64,000 nucleotides of DNA, taken from positions 13,119,237 through 13,183,236 of the forward strand of contig JAGTTD010000013.1 of the NCBI GenBank assembly GCA_018398585.1. Reading direction: 5' to 3'. Shown here piece by piece: positions 22,204 to 33,629 of the stretch. Each line of letters starts with the position of its first letter. The first letter of the stretch is position 1. The stretch is from Simmondsia chinensis. Lineage: Eukaryota > Streptophyta > Magnoliopsida > Caryophyllales > Simmondsiaceae. Position numbers and translations under genes: made by a program. The notes beneath the pieces are model-generated. The model had not been told where the DNA came from and ran no database searches. It saw only the letters and a program-made list of their open reading frames with translations.

Positions 22204-23640
22204 TCCCCCCTCAACCGAAGCAGGAGATGAATGAATACAAAGGTTGTGTCTGAATAGAAGGAAGAGTTGGCGCGGCAGATTCTTGGTAAAGATATCAGCT
22301 GTTTATTGTGATGAAGGTATGTGAAGGACCCGAACAAAACCCATGTGGACGTGCTCTCTAACGAAGTGAATATCAATCTCAATATGCTAGGTACGAACGT
22401 GCTGCACAGGATTGGTGGACAGGTACATAGTCGAGACATTATCGCAGTAAAACAAATTGGCACGTGGAAGAAGAAGACCAAGCTCACCAAGGAGAGAGTG
22501 AATCTAGCAACACTCAGAAACGGCATTGGCAACTGCCCTATACTCGGCCTCGGCGCTAGAACGTGAAACTGTAGGTTGACGTTTAGAGGACCAGGAAATA
22601 AGATTACCTCCCAGAAAAAACACAAAAACCAGATGTAGATCGATGAGTATCAGGACATCCAGCCCAGTCTGCATCAGAATATGCCACAAGGTGATCCACG
22701 CGAGAAGAAATGGTTAATCCATAATCAATGGTGCCCTTAATGTATCTGAGAATGCATTTGACGGCCATCCAATGAGGTAAACGTGGAGCATGCATAAATA
22801 AGCATACTTTTGCACAGCATAAGAGATATCAGGACGAGTGAAAATAAGGTACTGAAGAGCACCAACTGTAGATCGATATAAGGTAGGATCGGGCATAAGA
22901 TCTCCATCATCTTTCGAAAGTTTTGACTTGGAATCTGTAGGTGTGGCCACAGGCTTGCAGGAGAGCATGTTGGTCTTATCAAGCAGGTCGTGAGCATATT
23001 TAGACTGAGATAAGAAGAGGCCATCTGAAGAGTGGGAAACCGAGATTCCAAGAAAATAATTAAGCCTACCCAAATCAGTCATATTGAATTCAGAACGTAG
23101 AGAATGAAGTATAGCTTGAAGAAGCATATTAGAAGATGCCGTGAGCATGATATCATCCACATAAACCAACAGTATAGCCATGTCACTGCCATGACGTAAA
23201 ATAAATAGGGAAGAATCAGACTTACAATCGGTGAGGCCAAGCATGCACAGAAAGGAAGCAAAGCGATTGTACCATGCTCGGGGTGCCTGCTTAAGGCCAT
23301 AAAGAGACTTTTTCAACTTGCACACATGATCAGGAATTGAGAGTTGATGAAGCCTGGAGGTTGCTTCATATAAACCTCTTCATTAAGATAACCATTCAAA
23401 AAGGCATTCTTAACATCCAGCTGATGAATAGGCCATTGACGAGAAGTGGCTAGAGCGAGAACCGTGCGAACTGTAGCTGGCTTAACAATAGGACTGAAGG
23501 TTTCACCATAGTCAATGCCATACCTTTGTGTGAAACCTTGTGCAACCAACCGAGCTTTATATTGTTCAACTTCACCTGTAGATGTTTGCTTAATGCTAAA
23601 AACCTATTTAGAGCCAACAATGTTACCATGAGCAGGAGGA
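22204..23640 (-). pseudogene. Copia reverse transcriptase and RNase H remnant
   Basis: The reverse transcriptase starts near 23,610 and shows [13 protein letters not shown] (in 23313-23549), then SLYGLKQAPRAWY and LLVYVDDIML with the catalytic YVDD (in 22714-23325), then TRPDISYAV. RNase H follows with [17 protein letters not shown] and [13 protein letters not shown] (about 22,500-22,790). The reading moves between frames at about 23,320, 22,800 and 22,620, so several frameshifts break it. Together with the parts upstream this was one polyprotein. The other-frame ORFs in this stretch are shadows. Confidence 0.85.
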
Positions 23641-25344
23641 GGAACAAGATCCCATGTGTGATTGCGAATGAGAGCATTATATTCATCAAGCATAGCGTTC
23701 TTCCAATTTTGATCTGTAAGAGCCTGCTTATAGGAAAAAGGAACCTCGGGCAACATAGTGTGAGCAAGCATAGATGGTTTAAGAAGAGGTTTCACAATAC
23801 CAGCTTTGGAACGTGTGACCATGGATGAAGAGATCGAGAACCATCCTAAGGTTGTCACGGTGCATCGGTTATAGCTGGAACATGGGGCGAACTGGGCATT
23901 GGTGTGGGAATCGGTGATGCAACATGCTCGGCTGGAACATGGCGTGAACCGAGCACCGGTGTGCTGACCCGTGGCAAGGCATCCGGCTGCGGTGGTATGA
24001 CGGGCGGCAAAACCGGGTCTGTTCCTGCGAAAGGGGAAGAAGCAAGAGGTGACGAGAACACCTGATGGAGCAGAGTCATCGTTTCTTGAGAGAAGGTACC
24101 CAACCAAGCGAGGGGAAAATCTGTTTCATCAAACACAACACGTCTCGAAATAATGACTTTGTTAGTAGAAAGATCTAAGCATTTGTAACCCTTATGATTC
24201 GATGGATAGCCCAGGAAAACACATTAAGTAGACCGAGGTGCAAGTTTATGTGGAGCAGTAGCAGTCAAATTAGAATAGCAGGCACTCCCAAAAACACGAA
24301 GGTGATCATAGTCAACCTTTTGTTTATATAAGCATTGATATGAGATCTTTTTCTTAATAGCAGTAAAGGGTAATAGGTTGATGATATGAGTAGCAGAAAC
24401 AGCCTCAACCCAATACTCTAGAGGTATAAAAGCTTGAAAAAGGAGAGATCGCATCATATTACCAATAGTTCTGTGCATATGTTCAGCTTTCCCATTTTTT
24501 TGGGATGTATGAGGGCACGAGACCTGACTAAGAATACCCCGCTGCATAAAAAGTGCATTAAAATCACAATTAATATATTCAGTCCCATTATCACACTGAA
24601 ACTATTTGATTTCCACCCCAAATTGATTTAAGATAAGCGCACAAAATTGAAGAAACAAATTAAACGCCTCCGATTTAGAACGCATTGGGTAAATCCATAC
24701 AAAATGAGAATAATCATCTGAAAATAACAAATAATATTTATATCCACTGAAACTAAAAACAGGTGATGTCCATACATCGGAATGAACAATGTAAAAAGGA
24801 CACGTAGTACTAGAAACAGGCTTCTGAAAAGGTAAACGACTAGGTAAGCATGACACAAACTAGACTCTGAGGGACTAGAACAGGAAATAAATTTTTGTTT
24901 GACTAAGGATGACAAAACGGGCTCTCCTGGATGGCCTAGGCGACGGTGCCAAACAGAATGGGAGACTCGTGAAGCAACGAATGATGTAGTGATGGTAGTT
25001 GATCCTGGTACTGTGAAGAGAGGCCCCAGACTGACACAACGGATGATAGCTGACTTCAATTTAGGATCCTTAACAGAAAAACCAAAACAGTTAACTTCGA
25101 GAAGACAATTGTTATCTGAACAGAATTGACGAACGGAAAGTAAATTTTTGAAGAGACCAAGGACAAATAAAACTTTGTTTAAAACAAAGCGACCTGCAGG
25201 AGTAGATATGAAACAAGACCCAATACTAGCAATAGAAAGACAAGCACCATTATCAACTAAAATTTTATCAGACCCGGTGTATGGAGACAAGGATGTTAGG
25301 ATACCTGGATTATTTATCATGTGGGAGGAGGCCCCGCTATCCAT
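23640..25344 (-). pseudogene. Copia protease, integrase and linker remnant
   Basis: At 25,344 the frame begins with MDSGASSHM, carrying the DSGA protease active site. It continues to the pre-integrase domain (VWHRRLGHPGEP near 24,950). The integrase core spans about 24,856-24,430 with HSDVW (first acidic residue), CDNGTEY (second) after an in-frame stop near 24,602, and QKNGKAEHMHRTIGN (third acidic residue). The integrase C-terminus is followed by a proline-rich linker (about 24,140-23,860), then the reverse transcriptase N-terminus. Stops and shifts occur at about 24,850, 24,602, 24,224 and 23,855. Confidence 0.8.
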
Positions 25345-26123
25345 GACCCAAGAGGGGTCAAGAGTAGGGGTAGTATAATATTGTGGAGAGAACTGACTTG
25401 CATCAAAACCTGGGTAAAAACCATAGCTAGTGGTATAAACATTATTGGCTGGATGAAATTGTGGTTAGAAACATTACCACCCGAAGGAGTAAAACTAAAA
25501 GGAGGAGGTCGATATTGCGTGTTGAATTGTGGGATAAATGACATATACGGAATTCCCCTATAATTCGGACCCCATATATTAGGCATCCACTGATTTCCAT
25601 AACCACGATCGTTTTTACCATGACCACGTCCATTACCACGACCAACATGTCCACGACCATTACCTCGACCATTACCATATTGATTTCCAAAACCGGACTG
25701 CTGTTGGTGAGCGGGGAAAGCGGTCGGCTGCTCGGTGGCAGCCGGTTGTTGCTATGCCGTGGCGGCTCCCACAGTCATGGACGGTTGGGTGGCAGAGGTG
25801 CAGCCGGATAACCGACGACTAGGAGAACAGCTGGAGTACCTGCATTGATATTCTTAAGGCAAGATTCTTCATTCATCAACATAGATCGGGCCTCAATGAA
25901 GGACGAGAAGGGAACACGAGATGTAATAGATGTACACACAGCACTAAAATCCTTTTCATTAGATAGACCATCCACAGCGGCTAGAACCATATCAACATTA
26001 GTAATAGAGGCATTGACAGACTTAAGATTGTCAGCCTGAGATTTAATCTTCGTGAGATATGCTAACATGGAGAGGTTGCCTTTCTTAATATTGGTCAATT
26101 CAAGTTTAAATTGTAACTGATGA
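25345..26123 (-). pseudogene. Copia gag remnant, N-terminally deleted
   Basis: Minus frame 26164-25775 reads gag from QLQFKLELTN onward (KKGNLSMLAYLTKIK, then a DGLSNEKDF-like stretch). Its first 15 or so residues are translated LTR, so the real N-terminus is lost. Downstream, across frameshifts, comes an RG/N/Q-rich tract (about 25,690-25,560) and a proline/asparagine-rich stretch up to the protease. I see no CCHC zinc knuckle. Confidence 0.75.
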
Positions 26124-26201
26124 TAGGCCCAATGAGCCTGATATATACTATTATAACTCATCACAAATATAGCCCACTATACAGTATACTCTAACAGACA
26201 T

Positions 26202-27550
26202 GTAGGGGGATAGGGTTGAAATCTTCGATTCCTCCACTCCACATAGGGTTTCAACTTTCAAATTCAAATCCTCTTCACTGTCTTCAATCAAAATATCTCA
26301 AAACAATATTCAAAAATTCAATCTTTAGACGGGGGAGGCTAGGGTTAGCCGGGTTGGTATATCAAAAATTCTAACCTAATTTTTCTAATTTTATTTGAAT
26401 TTATATAGATTTTTGTAAGTAATAAGTGGTTAGGATTGAAATTTGATGTTGGTGTCTCAGTGGGTTTTGTTGAGTTTTGATTGTTTTGCTTGTATTTGGC
26501 TTCGTCTGTGGTTATTTTTTGATTTAGGCATTTTTAGGGTTGTATTTATTTGAGTCTTGAAAATTTTTATTGGGATTGAAATTTTGTTTTTGGTTTTAAA
26601 CATTGTTATTTTTTGGCATGAACTTAATTTCATTTGCGATTTTTGGTAATTATCAAGAAAAATGCTGTTATGCTTGAGGGTTGAGCGATGATAGAGAAAG
26701 TTTATATCATCTATAAAAATACGAAATTAATTAAAACTTCTAAAAATTGAGCCCGAAAATTAGAAATATGAATAGTTATTTGAGATATATGTTCTTTTAT
26801 TTTCTTATCTTAAATATTATGCAATTATTTTTAGATTTGTATTATACTCGATCAATTTGATGAATTTAAGTAGCTTAATCCCTTTGGAAGTTTATTAAGT
26901 AATTAATAATGTATTCAATGTAATGACATCTTATAATGTAAAAAAGGATAGGTATTAGTGATTGGATAGTCATGGCACATAGAAGGAGAAAATTCAAGAG
27001 GTTAGATATTATCTTTTACCATGGTTGTGTGTATTTGATAAACTTGTTTATTAATGAAAATCTTATTTATTGGTGACTAGTGTTGGAGAGACAAATAACT
27101 CATATAATAAGATGGACAACAAAAGACCAAGAAATGCATTCATTTTATTTTGGTGAGGATCATTTTATCATGTGTTATTCATTACACTTATATATGAAAC
27201 TAATGGCTCATATTCTATTTTGCAGTGGAAAAACATGGGGAAGAAGAACAATGAAAGAGGAATGAAGAACGATAAAAATGTAAAACCAATGCTTTTTAGT
27301 CTAGTTTAAATTAATGTGATGTATTTCATAGTTAATTGATTGTTTATGTTTAGTCTTGTAGTGGATAACTGACCAAATTTGGAAAAAATTGTCTATCAAA
27401 GAAAAAGAACCATACATAAGTGAGTCACAAAATGACCCACGATTGTATCAAAGTCAAAAAAATTAAAGACTCCTCTAAATCAAGGGTAATATATGTTGAA
27501 ATCGTTTACTAGTTCTTTTATTATATGTTTGAAGCTAATAACACTTATTG
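26202..27550. other. Non-coding, gene-like base composition
   Basis: It starts with a pyrimidine-rich, UTR-like stretch (26,215-26,400), then T-rich intron-like sequence. It may be the 5' part of the decayed gene at 27,559, but I cannot read an exon with confidence. Confidence 0.35.
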
Positions 27551-27558
27551 ATATTCAG

Positions 27559-28150
27559 GTATATATACGAGGCACACCGCAACAGGTAATTAAACTGTTG
27601 AAAAGACTATCTGAGTAGAAGAAGAAAGCCATCGAAGAGTTAGGTTTGGGTGGTTTGTTGCACATAAAGTGCAACAAAATAAATTTAGATATGTGTTTAA
27701 CTGTAATTGACAAATTTGACCTGATGTCACAAATACTGTACAAATGAGAATAAGAAAATTTTATTGACTGAAAAAGATATTGAGGTGCTTTTGGGATTTA
27801 AAAACTAAGGTATAGAGATTGATGCTTTCACAGAAGTTGAATCAAGTCTGAATACTTTGTAGAAAGAGTTTGGCGGTTGGTCATGCAGTCAAATGGAAGA
27901 AACATCGATTACTCACAGTAATGTTGATGACATATTCAAAATGTTGGTCGTCCTTTATGCATTGACTGCATTTATGTGTCCAACAGCAAGACTCAACCCA
28001 AAGAAGTCACGGTTCAACTTCGCAAGTGACACTAAAAAAGCATCGACAATAAATTGGGCTAAAATTGTCTTTCAAGGAATTGTAGAGGGAGTGATGGAAT
28101 ACAAGAAGAATAAGAAAAGAGTGAATGGATGTATTTTTTTTTCTTTATGG
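27559..28150 (+). pseudogene. Decayed gene of the PMD/Ulp1-associated, MULE-carried family
   Basis: Reading from 27,559: GTPQQVIKLLKRLSE, a stop, then KKKAIEELGLGGLLHIKC, then a segment resembling 'D-CL-VI-FD', then after a frame change ILLTEKDIEVLLGF, and finally the 86-codon frame 27,893-28,153 with VLYALTAFMCPTARL and INWAKIVFQGIVEGVMEYKK. This order matches plant proteins I know as PMD-like or Ulp1-associated uncharacterised proteins, which are numerous and often carried by MULEs. At least three stops or shifts make it non-functional, and the C-terminal protease part is missing. No terminal repeats of a carrier were found nearby. The family name is from memory and moderately sure. Confidence 0.6.
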
Positions 28151-28245
28151 TAAGTAGAATTTCTGCTTAATTGTGATTCTATTTGTACATATCATTTATT
28201 AATTTTTATTATTTTGTTAAATCTCTGCCATAAATACTGTCTAAC

Positions 28246-28620
28246 AAATCCTGGCCGTCCATTGCAATGGAGGGGTAGAATTCGCCTCTCTCATGCTCTC
28301 ACCCTCTCATAAAAAACGTTTATATATATATATATGGGTGGCGTTATTATGAGAGGGTGAGAAGGGCAAATCCTGGTCCTCCATTGTAATGGACGGCCAA
28401 AATTCATTATGACATTGAAAAAAATAACAATTTAGGACCAAGATTTGTTGAGTATTGAAAAAAAAAAAATTTTCTCTTCCTTACCCTTTCTTTCTTTCTG
28501 CCTCATGAAGCGCTATGGGCTGCAAATTGTTAATTTTTTTTAATGTTTAACAAATCTTGGCCGTCTATTATAATAGAGGGTCAGGACTCACCCCTCTCGC
28601 ACTCTCACTTTTTCATAAGA
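28246..28620. repeat. Cluster of inverted copies of a GGCCGTCCATT...CTCTCATAA block
   Basis: Three copies of a ~70-bp block containing GGCCGTC(C/T)ATT, AATGGA or AATAGA and CTCTCAC..CTCATAA lie at about 28,246-28,317 (+), 28,343-28,404 (-) and 28,546-28,620 (+). The first two face each other around a TA repeat and can fold. They are probably the ends of a MITE, but the class and limits are unclear. Confidence 0.5.
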
Positions 28621-28689
28621 ATATATATATATACATATATATATATACTCCATATAATTTTTATTTAAATAGGAAATACAAAAATTTAA

Positions 28690-29475
28690 TTCTCTAAAAT
28701 TCACAACTTATATACTCAAAATCACCATTCATGTATTCAAAATCATCACCCATATACTCAAAGTCACAACTCATGTACTCAAAATCACCACTCATGTACT
28801 CAAAATCACCACTTATGTACTAGAAATCACCATACATGTACTTAAAATCACCACTCATGCATTCAAAATCACCACTCACCCAAAATCACCTGTATATCAA
28901 TACACATAATCTGTGTATCGACACACAGGAAACAAAAAGAAGTAGAAACCAAACGAAGTGCCTGTGTGTCGACACACAGGCACTTCTTTTAGGTACTCTT
29001 ACTCAGTTTTTGGTGTGTTTCGACACATAATTTTTGTGTATTGACAAACACTCAACGTACACAAAATCACCACCCATGTACTCAAAATCACCACCCATCT
29101 ATGTACTCAAAATCATCACTCATGTACTCAAAATCACCACTCATGTGCTCAAAATCATAACCCATGTACCCAAAATCACTACGCATGTACTCAAAATCAT
29201 TAATGTATTGACACACATGAAACAGAAAGAAGCAAAAACCAAACTAAGTGCCTGTGTGTCGACACAGGCACTTCTTTTAGGTACTCTTACTCTCTGTCTG
29301 GTGTGTGTCGACACACATTAAATGTACTCAAAATCACAATTCATATACTCAAAATCACCACTCATGTACTCAAAATACCCATTCATGTATTCAAAATCAC
29401 CACTCATGTACTCAAATTCACCACCCACTCAAAATCATCACCCATACACTCAAAATCACCACTTTTATTTTTTGC
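28690..29475. repeat. 21-bp minisatellite with two embedded palindromic modules
   Basis: Unit close to ATGTACTCAAAATCACCACTC, repeated with variation. The 21-bp period keeps a frame, giving spurious peptides of repeated MYSKSPL type; these are not genes. Two ~110-bp modules 290 bp apart break the array. Each holds a long palindrome centred on GTGTGTCGACACAC (28,955-28,986, perfect over 32 bp; and 29,246-29,273, imperfect) plus a second TCGACACA site. Isolated units recur at 29,695-29,790. Confidence 0.85.
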
Positions 29476-29789
29476 ATTTTAACTTTTTATTTGTGTACGT
29501 GGATAGAATCAAGTTTGAATTGGTACAATCATAAAATCGTATTACGATCTTATCAGTTAATTTCATGCAATATCAATGAATCGTAATATTCTGCAAAATT
29601 AAAATTCTAATTAGAATTTAGATCGGTCGACAATTATGGAATTGTAGAGTCATAGGATTCTATGATTCGAATAGGGTATCTAATAACCATGCAATCATGT
29701 ACTCAAAATCATCACCTTCTTACTCAATATCAACTATTTTCTATAAAATAACTAATTATTCAAAATCATCATCCACTTACATAGGTTAA

Positions 29790-31016
29790 TTTTTGAAAAT
29801 TTCATATAATTATGTTTAGTGTGTTTATAAATAATATTAGATACATTAAATTAGTTAACATTTGTTAATTTGAGCCACTTAATTTCTTTTTTGAACAAAT
29901 AAACTTTTTATTTATTATGTCATTACTATTGTATTAATTTATTTAAAAACATATAATTGCCCAAATTAATTAGTATATAAATTTATTTATTTTTTATATA
30001 ATATACATTAATAATTAAATTCAAGAAAAGAAAAAATAAAATTAATAGGGGGAGCCGATAAAAACTGGTTCCCCTTGCTTTTCTGTACAGTACAAAAAAG
30101 TAATTTTCTGTACCATAAAAGTTCTACTGCACACAGTAATGCAGTCAAAGTGTTGACATAAACTCCATACTAGGGAGGAGGATATGCTTCCTATTAATTA
30201 GTACCAACATGTTCCTTTTTATAATTAAATTATAGTACAAGTATTGATTCACCAAGAGAGTACACGATATAATCAAATGAAGGAAAGGAGCACAAAGAGG
30301 AGAGGAACCACATTTGTGGTACACCAAAATCGAAGCCAGGTATAAGAGATTATATCTTAAAACAACTTACTTTACAAATTAGTCCACTACGAAATTGGAT
30401 TCTCTTGTAGAATGAACAAATTCAACGTTACTAAAAACAATAGACTAAAGTCAAAATTTTGTTAATAAAAAGTTCCATTTCCACGGGCTTGATGTGGGAT
30501 TAAACATCTAGGATATTGTCGTTGACAAGTTGGATTCAATAACTAGGTTTTGTCGTGCTAGCTTGTCACTAAAGCTAGATTTGTTAAGGGATGAAAAAAT
30601 CTTAAGTTTATTTTAAAAATATTTTGGATGAAATTGTCGTTGAGATTTTAATTGTAGGATGCAAGGTTTATATAGAGTACAAGTACATGTTAAGATAAGA
30701 TTAGATTACACTAGTTACAAAGAAAAAAAGGACAACAATGATCAAAACAAATCACACAAGAGATCCTCAACAAATGGCTAAAATATTTCTTGGTAGATTC
30801 ATCATGTAGAGATTGTTCTAGATATGAGGGAAATATGGATAAAATCAAATCTGGTAACCTCTATTAACCCCTCCCCAACCCCCTCACGGCAAGCAAACGG
30901 GAAGGGAAGTGACCTTAAGCTTGTTCCTGAGCCGTGGGAATTGAGCAGAGCTTACTGCAATAGTACAAAAATATCAGCTATTTGATCGTGACTTGAAATA
31001 AAATGGATGACTAGGT
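29790..31016. other. AT-rich non-coding flank of the nested cluster
   Basis: No gene recognised. At 30,840-30,960 the sequence becomes less AT-rich and coding-like (GAGCCGTGGGAATTGAGC), but no frame stays open. It was contiguous with 62,941 before element O inserted. Confidence 0.4.
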
Positions 31017-31021
31017 CCTTA

Positions 31022-33004
31022 TATTAGAATATGTGTCCTAGAAAAGTCCAATTCAATTTTAAATATTAAATAAATAAAATTATTTTATTTATTTATTGTC
31101 TGATTATGTTTTTTGAGTCAAACATGCATGATTGTTTTTCTAAAACGTTTCATGAGATTGATGTTGTTCAAGATGACATATCAGGTTTTAGTTTAATTGG
31201 TCAATTAGATTGACCACATAAAGACTTAGATCAAATTAGTGACATGTAGTTCAAGGATGTTCGTAGTCAATAATAGGTTTGGACAACTTGTCTTATAAGA
31301 CTATAATATGATACTTTTGATGACTTGTCTTGGTCATATAGATAGGGATCCAAGAGTATTATGTTGGTGTTTTCAGTAAGATTGGAACACTGAGCATGAC
31401 CACCTAAACTAGTTGTTTCTTTAACTGCTATTAGAGATAATTAATTTTGTAAGACGATAACACTAAATCTGGGAACTAGCCGAACTCGTGCATTGAATGT
31501 TAATTGCTTTCACGTCTGAAAATGATGAGGTTAAAATTGAATAACCAGGATCTTACGTTGTTGAGCAATTGCATAAAGTGTGGTAGAAACGGATATTTTA
31601 CTAGGAATCTACAATACAAGTTGTTTCCTTAGTTGATTCGCAAATATATGAATAGATTCTAGAATCTTTGGTCAGACTATTCCAAATATTTGACATTTAG
31701 AATTAATATGAAAATTGTTTCTGAATTATGAATTGTTCAGAAAAGGTGAGTAGGGAACTACGATGATAGAGGTGAGAAAAATAACGATAGTAGTTAAAGT
31801 TGTTTTTGCTCACGAACATCTAATAGAGGGGTTAATAGTCGCAAGATAATTATTTGGGAAATTTTTGAGTGACTATATTTAATTCTAGAGTGCAGTAAAA
31901 CTTATTTAATAGAATTAAGTTTATTAAATAGTAATCAATTGTTATCATGAGATGATAATTAGATTTGACCGAATATATTTAATTCTAGATTGCAGTAAAA
32001 CTTATTCAGTGGAATTAAGTTTCATTAAATGACAATTAATTATTATTATGAGATGATAATCAAATTTGACCCATTTGAGCTAGAGTTAGATTGTCCCTGA
32101 GGTCCCTTCGCAAGCTTCAACTTGATCATTGTTTGAAAATATTTAAAATGAATAATACGATGAACAAATTAGTCTTGCTAAACATAATTCATGAGATGAA
32201 TTATTTTTTTATATTATGAATAAATTAATTTTATCAAATAATATTCATAGGATAGATCTTATATATGTGGCAATTCAAAAAAGAAGAAGAGAAATCAGAA
32301 TAAACGCACAGTGTCGTGCGTGCAGTGCACGTGACAAAAGATCCACCATGTGCAACGCACGTGATGGAGGCTGGGGGTTAATCCGTGTGCAACAAAGCGG
32401 ACCAATGGCGTGGTGATACGTGGCGTTTTTAATTTTATAAATATGCTGCGTTTGTCAGCCGTGTGTTAATGTTTTTGGTTTTAGGTTTTGGAACATAGTT
32501 TTCTCTTAAGACAAAAAATTTAAAATTCTTTTAGGGTTTTTTTATATCAATATTTAGCATAATTTTTCTGAAAAATTAATTTTTGGAAAGATTAAAAGGA
32601 AAAAATTTTTCCGAAATTTTTTCTAAATTAAATATTTTAGGAGCCCACACTCCGGTACTAATAGAGGTCATTGCAAAGAAGATCTCGACGTGTCAAGAAG
32701 TTATCCTCTTCTAATTTCAAATCTTCAAGTTGGAGTTTAGATTTGCGCTTTAGGTATGTCGAGATTAAGTATTTGATATTTAATTTGCTTTCCTTTATTT
32801 TGTTTATTTTACATATCTTACTTATACTTATTTTATTCGATGTTTTGGATTGTTATATTATAAAAATATTAGAATAAGATCTAGGTCTAGTCAAATAGTT
32901 TAATTACACCAAGGCATCAGATTTAAAATTAAGAATTTTAAATTGATTTTCCGCAACGCCAACTTGAGTCGTTTAGGAAAAAAATTTGTAATGCATTCCC
33001 AATA
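31022..33004 (+). repeat. Element O 5' LTR (1,983 bp)
   Basis: It aligns by eye along its whole length with the pieces of the 3' LTR. It ends CCCAATA, where the 3' LTR ends CGCAACA. A ~100-bp block (TTTAATTCTAGA to GATAATCAAATTTGAC) is tandemly duplicated at about 31,870-32,070, whereas the 3' LTR has it once (about 61,165-61,268). The short frame at 32,216-32,416 is not a gene. Confidence 0.8.
31942..32204 (+). other. Triloop hairpins in the element O LTR
   Basis: Three short perfect or near-perfect hairpins with a GAG loop: TTATCAT-GAG-ATGATAA (31942-31958), a relative with one wobble pair (32042-32060), and a 9-bp stem with GAG loop (32184-32204). The stems differ in sequence but all keep AT-GAG-AT at the tip. 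Confidence 0.75.
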
Positions 33005-33006
33005 AT

Positions 33007-33019
33007 TGATATCAAAACC
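33007..33019 (+). promoter_or_regulatory. Element O primer-binding site, decayed
   Basis: TGATATCAAAACC, two bases after the 5' LTR end; differs from TGGTATCAGAGCC by transitions of the G-to-A kind, as from methylated-cytosine decay. The next bases (AGCTCTAAATACATTC) match the same junction at 17,500. Confidence 0.7.
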
Positions 33020-33629
33020 AGCTCTAAATACATTCATAATTGACATTAAAACATCCAGTTTGATAAAATTGGGGTATGTAAAATTACAAAAAAATATGAA
33101 AATAGGAATTTTATTAAAGGAAAAAGATTGTCCTGAATATTATTATTAAAAGAGTTTAATCATAATATTTTAAATTGTTTAAAAATTTAGATGAGTCGGG
33201 ATTCAATCAAGGAGTGCAATTCTAAATCGGGTCTAATTAGATTAGATATTCAAAGAGTTAAATGATTTAGATTACTAATTTAATGTGATTAATTTTGAGC
33301 TTGTGTATGAAATATTCAATTGTTGAATATTTTGTATTAATCAAAAATAAAAAATTCCTAATAGTGTTATTGAAGAGTTTAATAAGAAGATTGTTGTTCA
33401 TCAAATTTAAATTATTACAATTAGGATAAATTATAATTAAAGTAGTGGGTATATATTTCTAGATAATCTAATGAGATTAAGTCACAAAAAATATCTAATA
33501 TAATTCGATGTTCAGTTTACGAATTAATGAGATTAAGATTAGATTAAATTGTTTATTTATTTATTTAAACAATAAAATAAAGTAAAAAAAAAGAAGAATT
33601 GGGGAATTAAAAAAGTATTTATTTTTTAA

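Larger units (their letters stand above)
22046..26196 (-). mobile_element. Ty1/copia element of the Ale/Retrofit type, 5'-deleted
   Basis: Minus-strand order: gag, protease, integrase, reverse transcriptase, RNase H, then polypurine tract and a short 158-bp 3' LTR (22046-22203). Short LTRs and motifs such as TRPDISYAV and RSTSGFCVF suit the Ale/Retrofit lineage. The 5' LTR keeps only about 75 bp (26,122-26,196) and is joined directly to the middle of gag, so the promoter end, primer site and gag N-terminus are gone. Flanking pentamers do not match (TTTCT, GACAT). The shared LTR part differs at about six of 72 positions. The element is dead. Confidence 0.85.

Noticed and set aside
22158..22625. 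155-codon minus-strand frame
   Set aside because: It is a shadow of the copia RNase H and 3' LTR in another frame; the real reading shows the RNase H motifs.
28836..29586. Small proteins with repeated MYSKSPL-like units
   Set aside because: The 21-bp repeat period is a multiple of three, so open frames arise by themselves; starts and stops vary and no frame spans the array.
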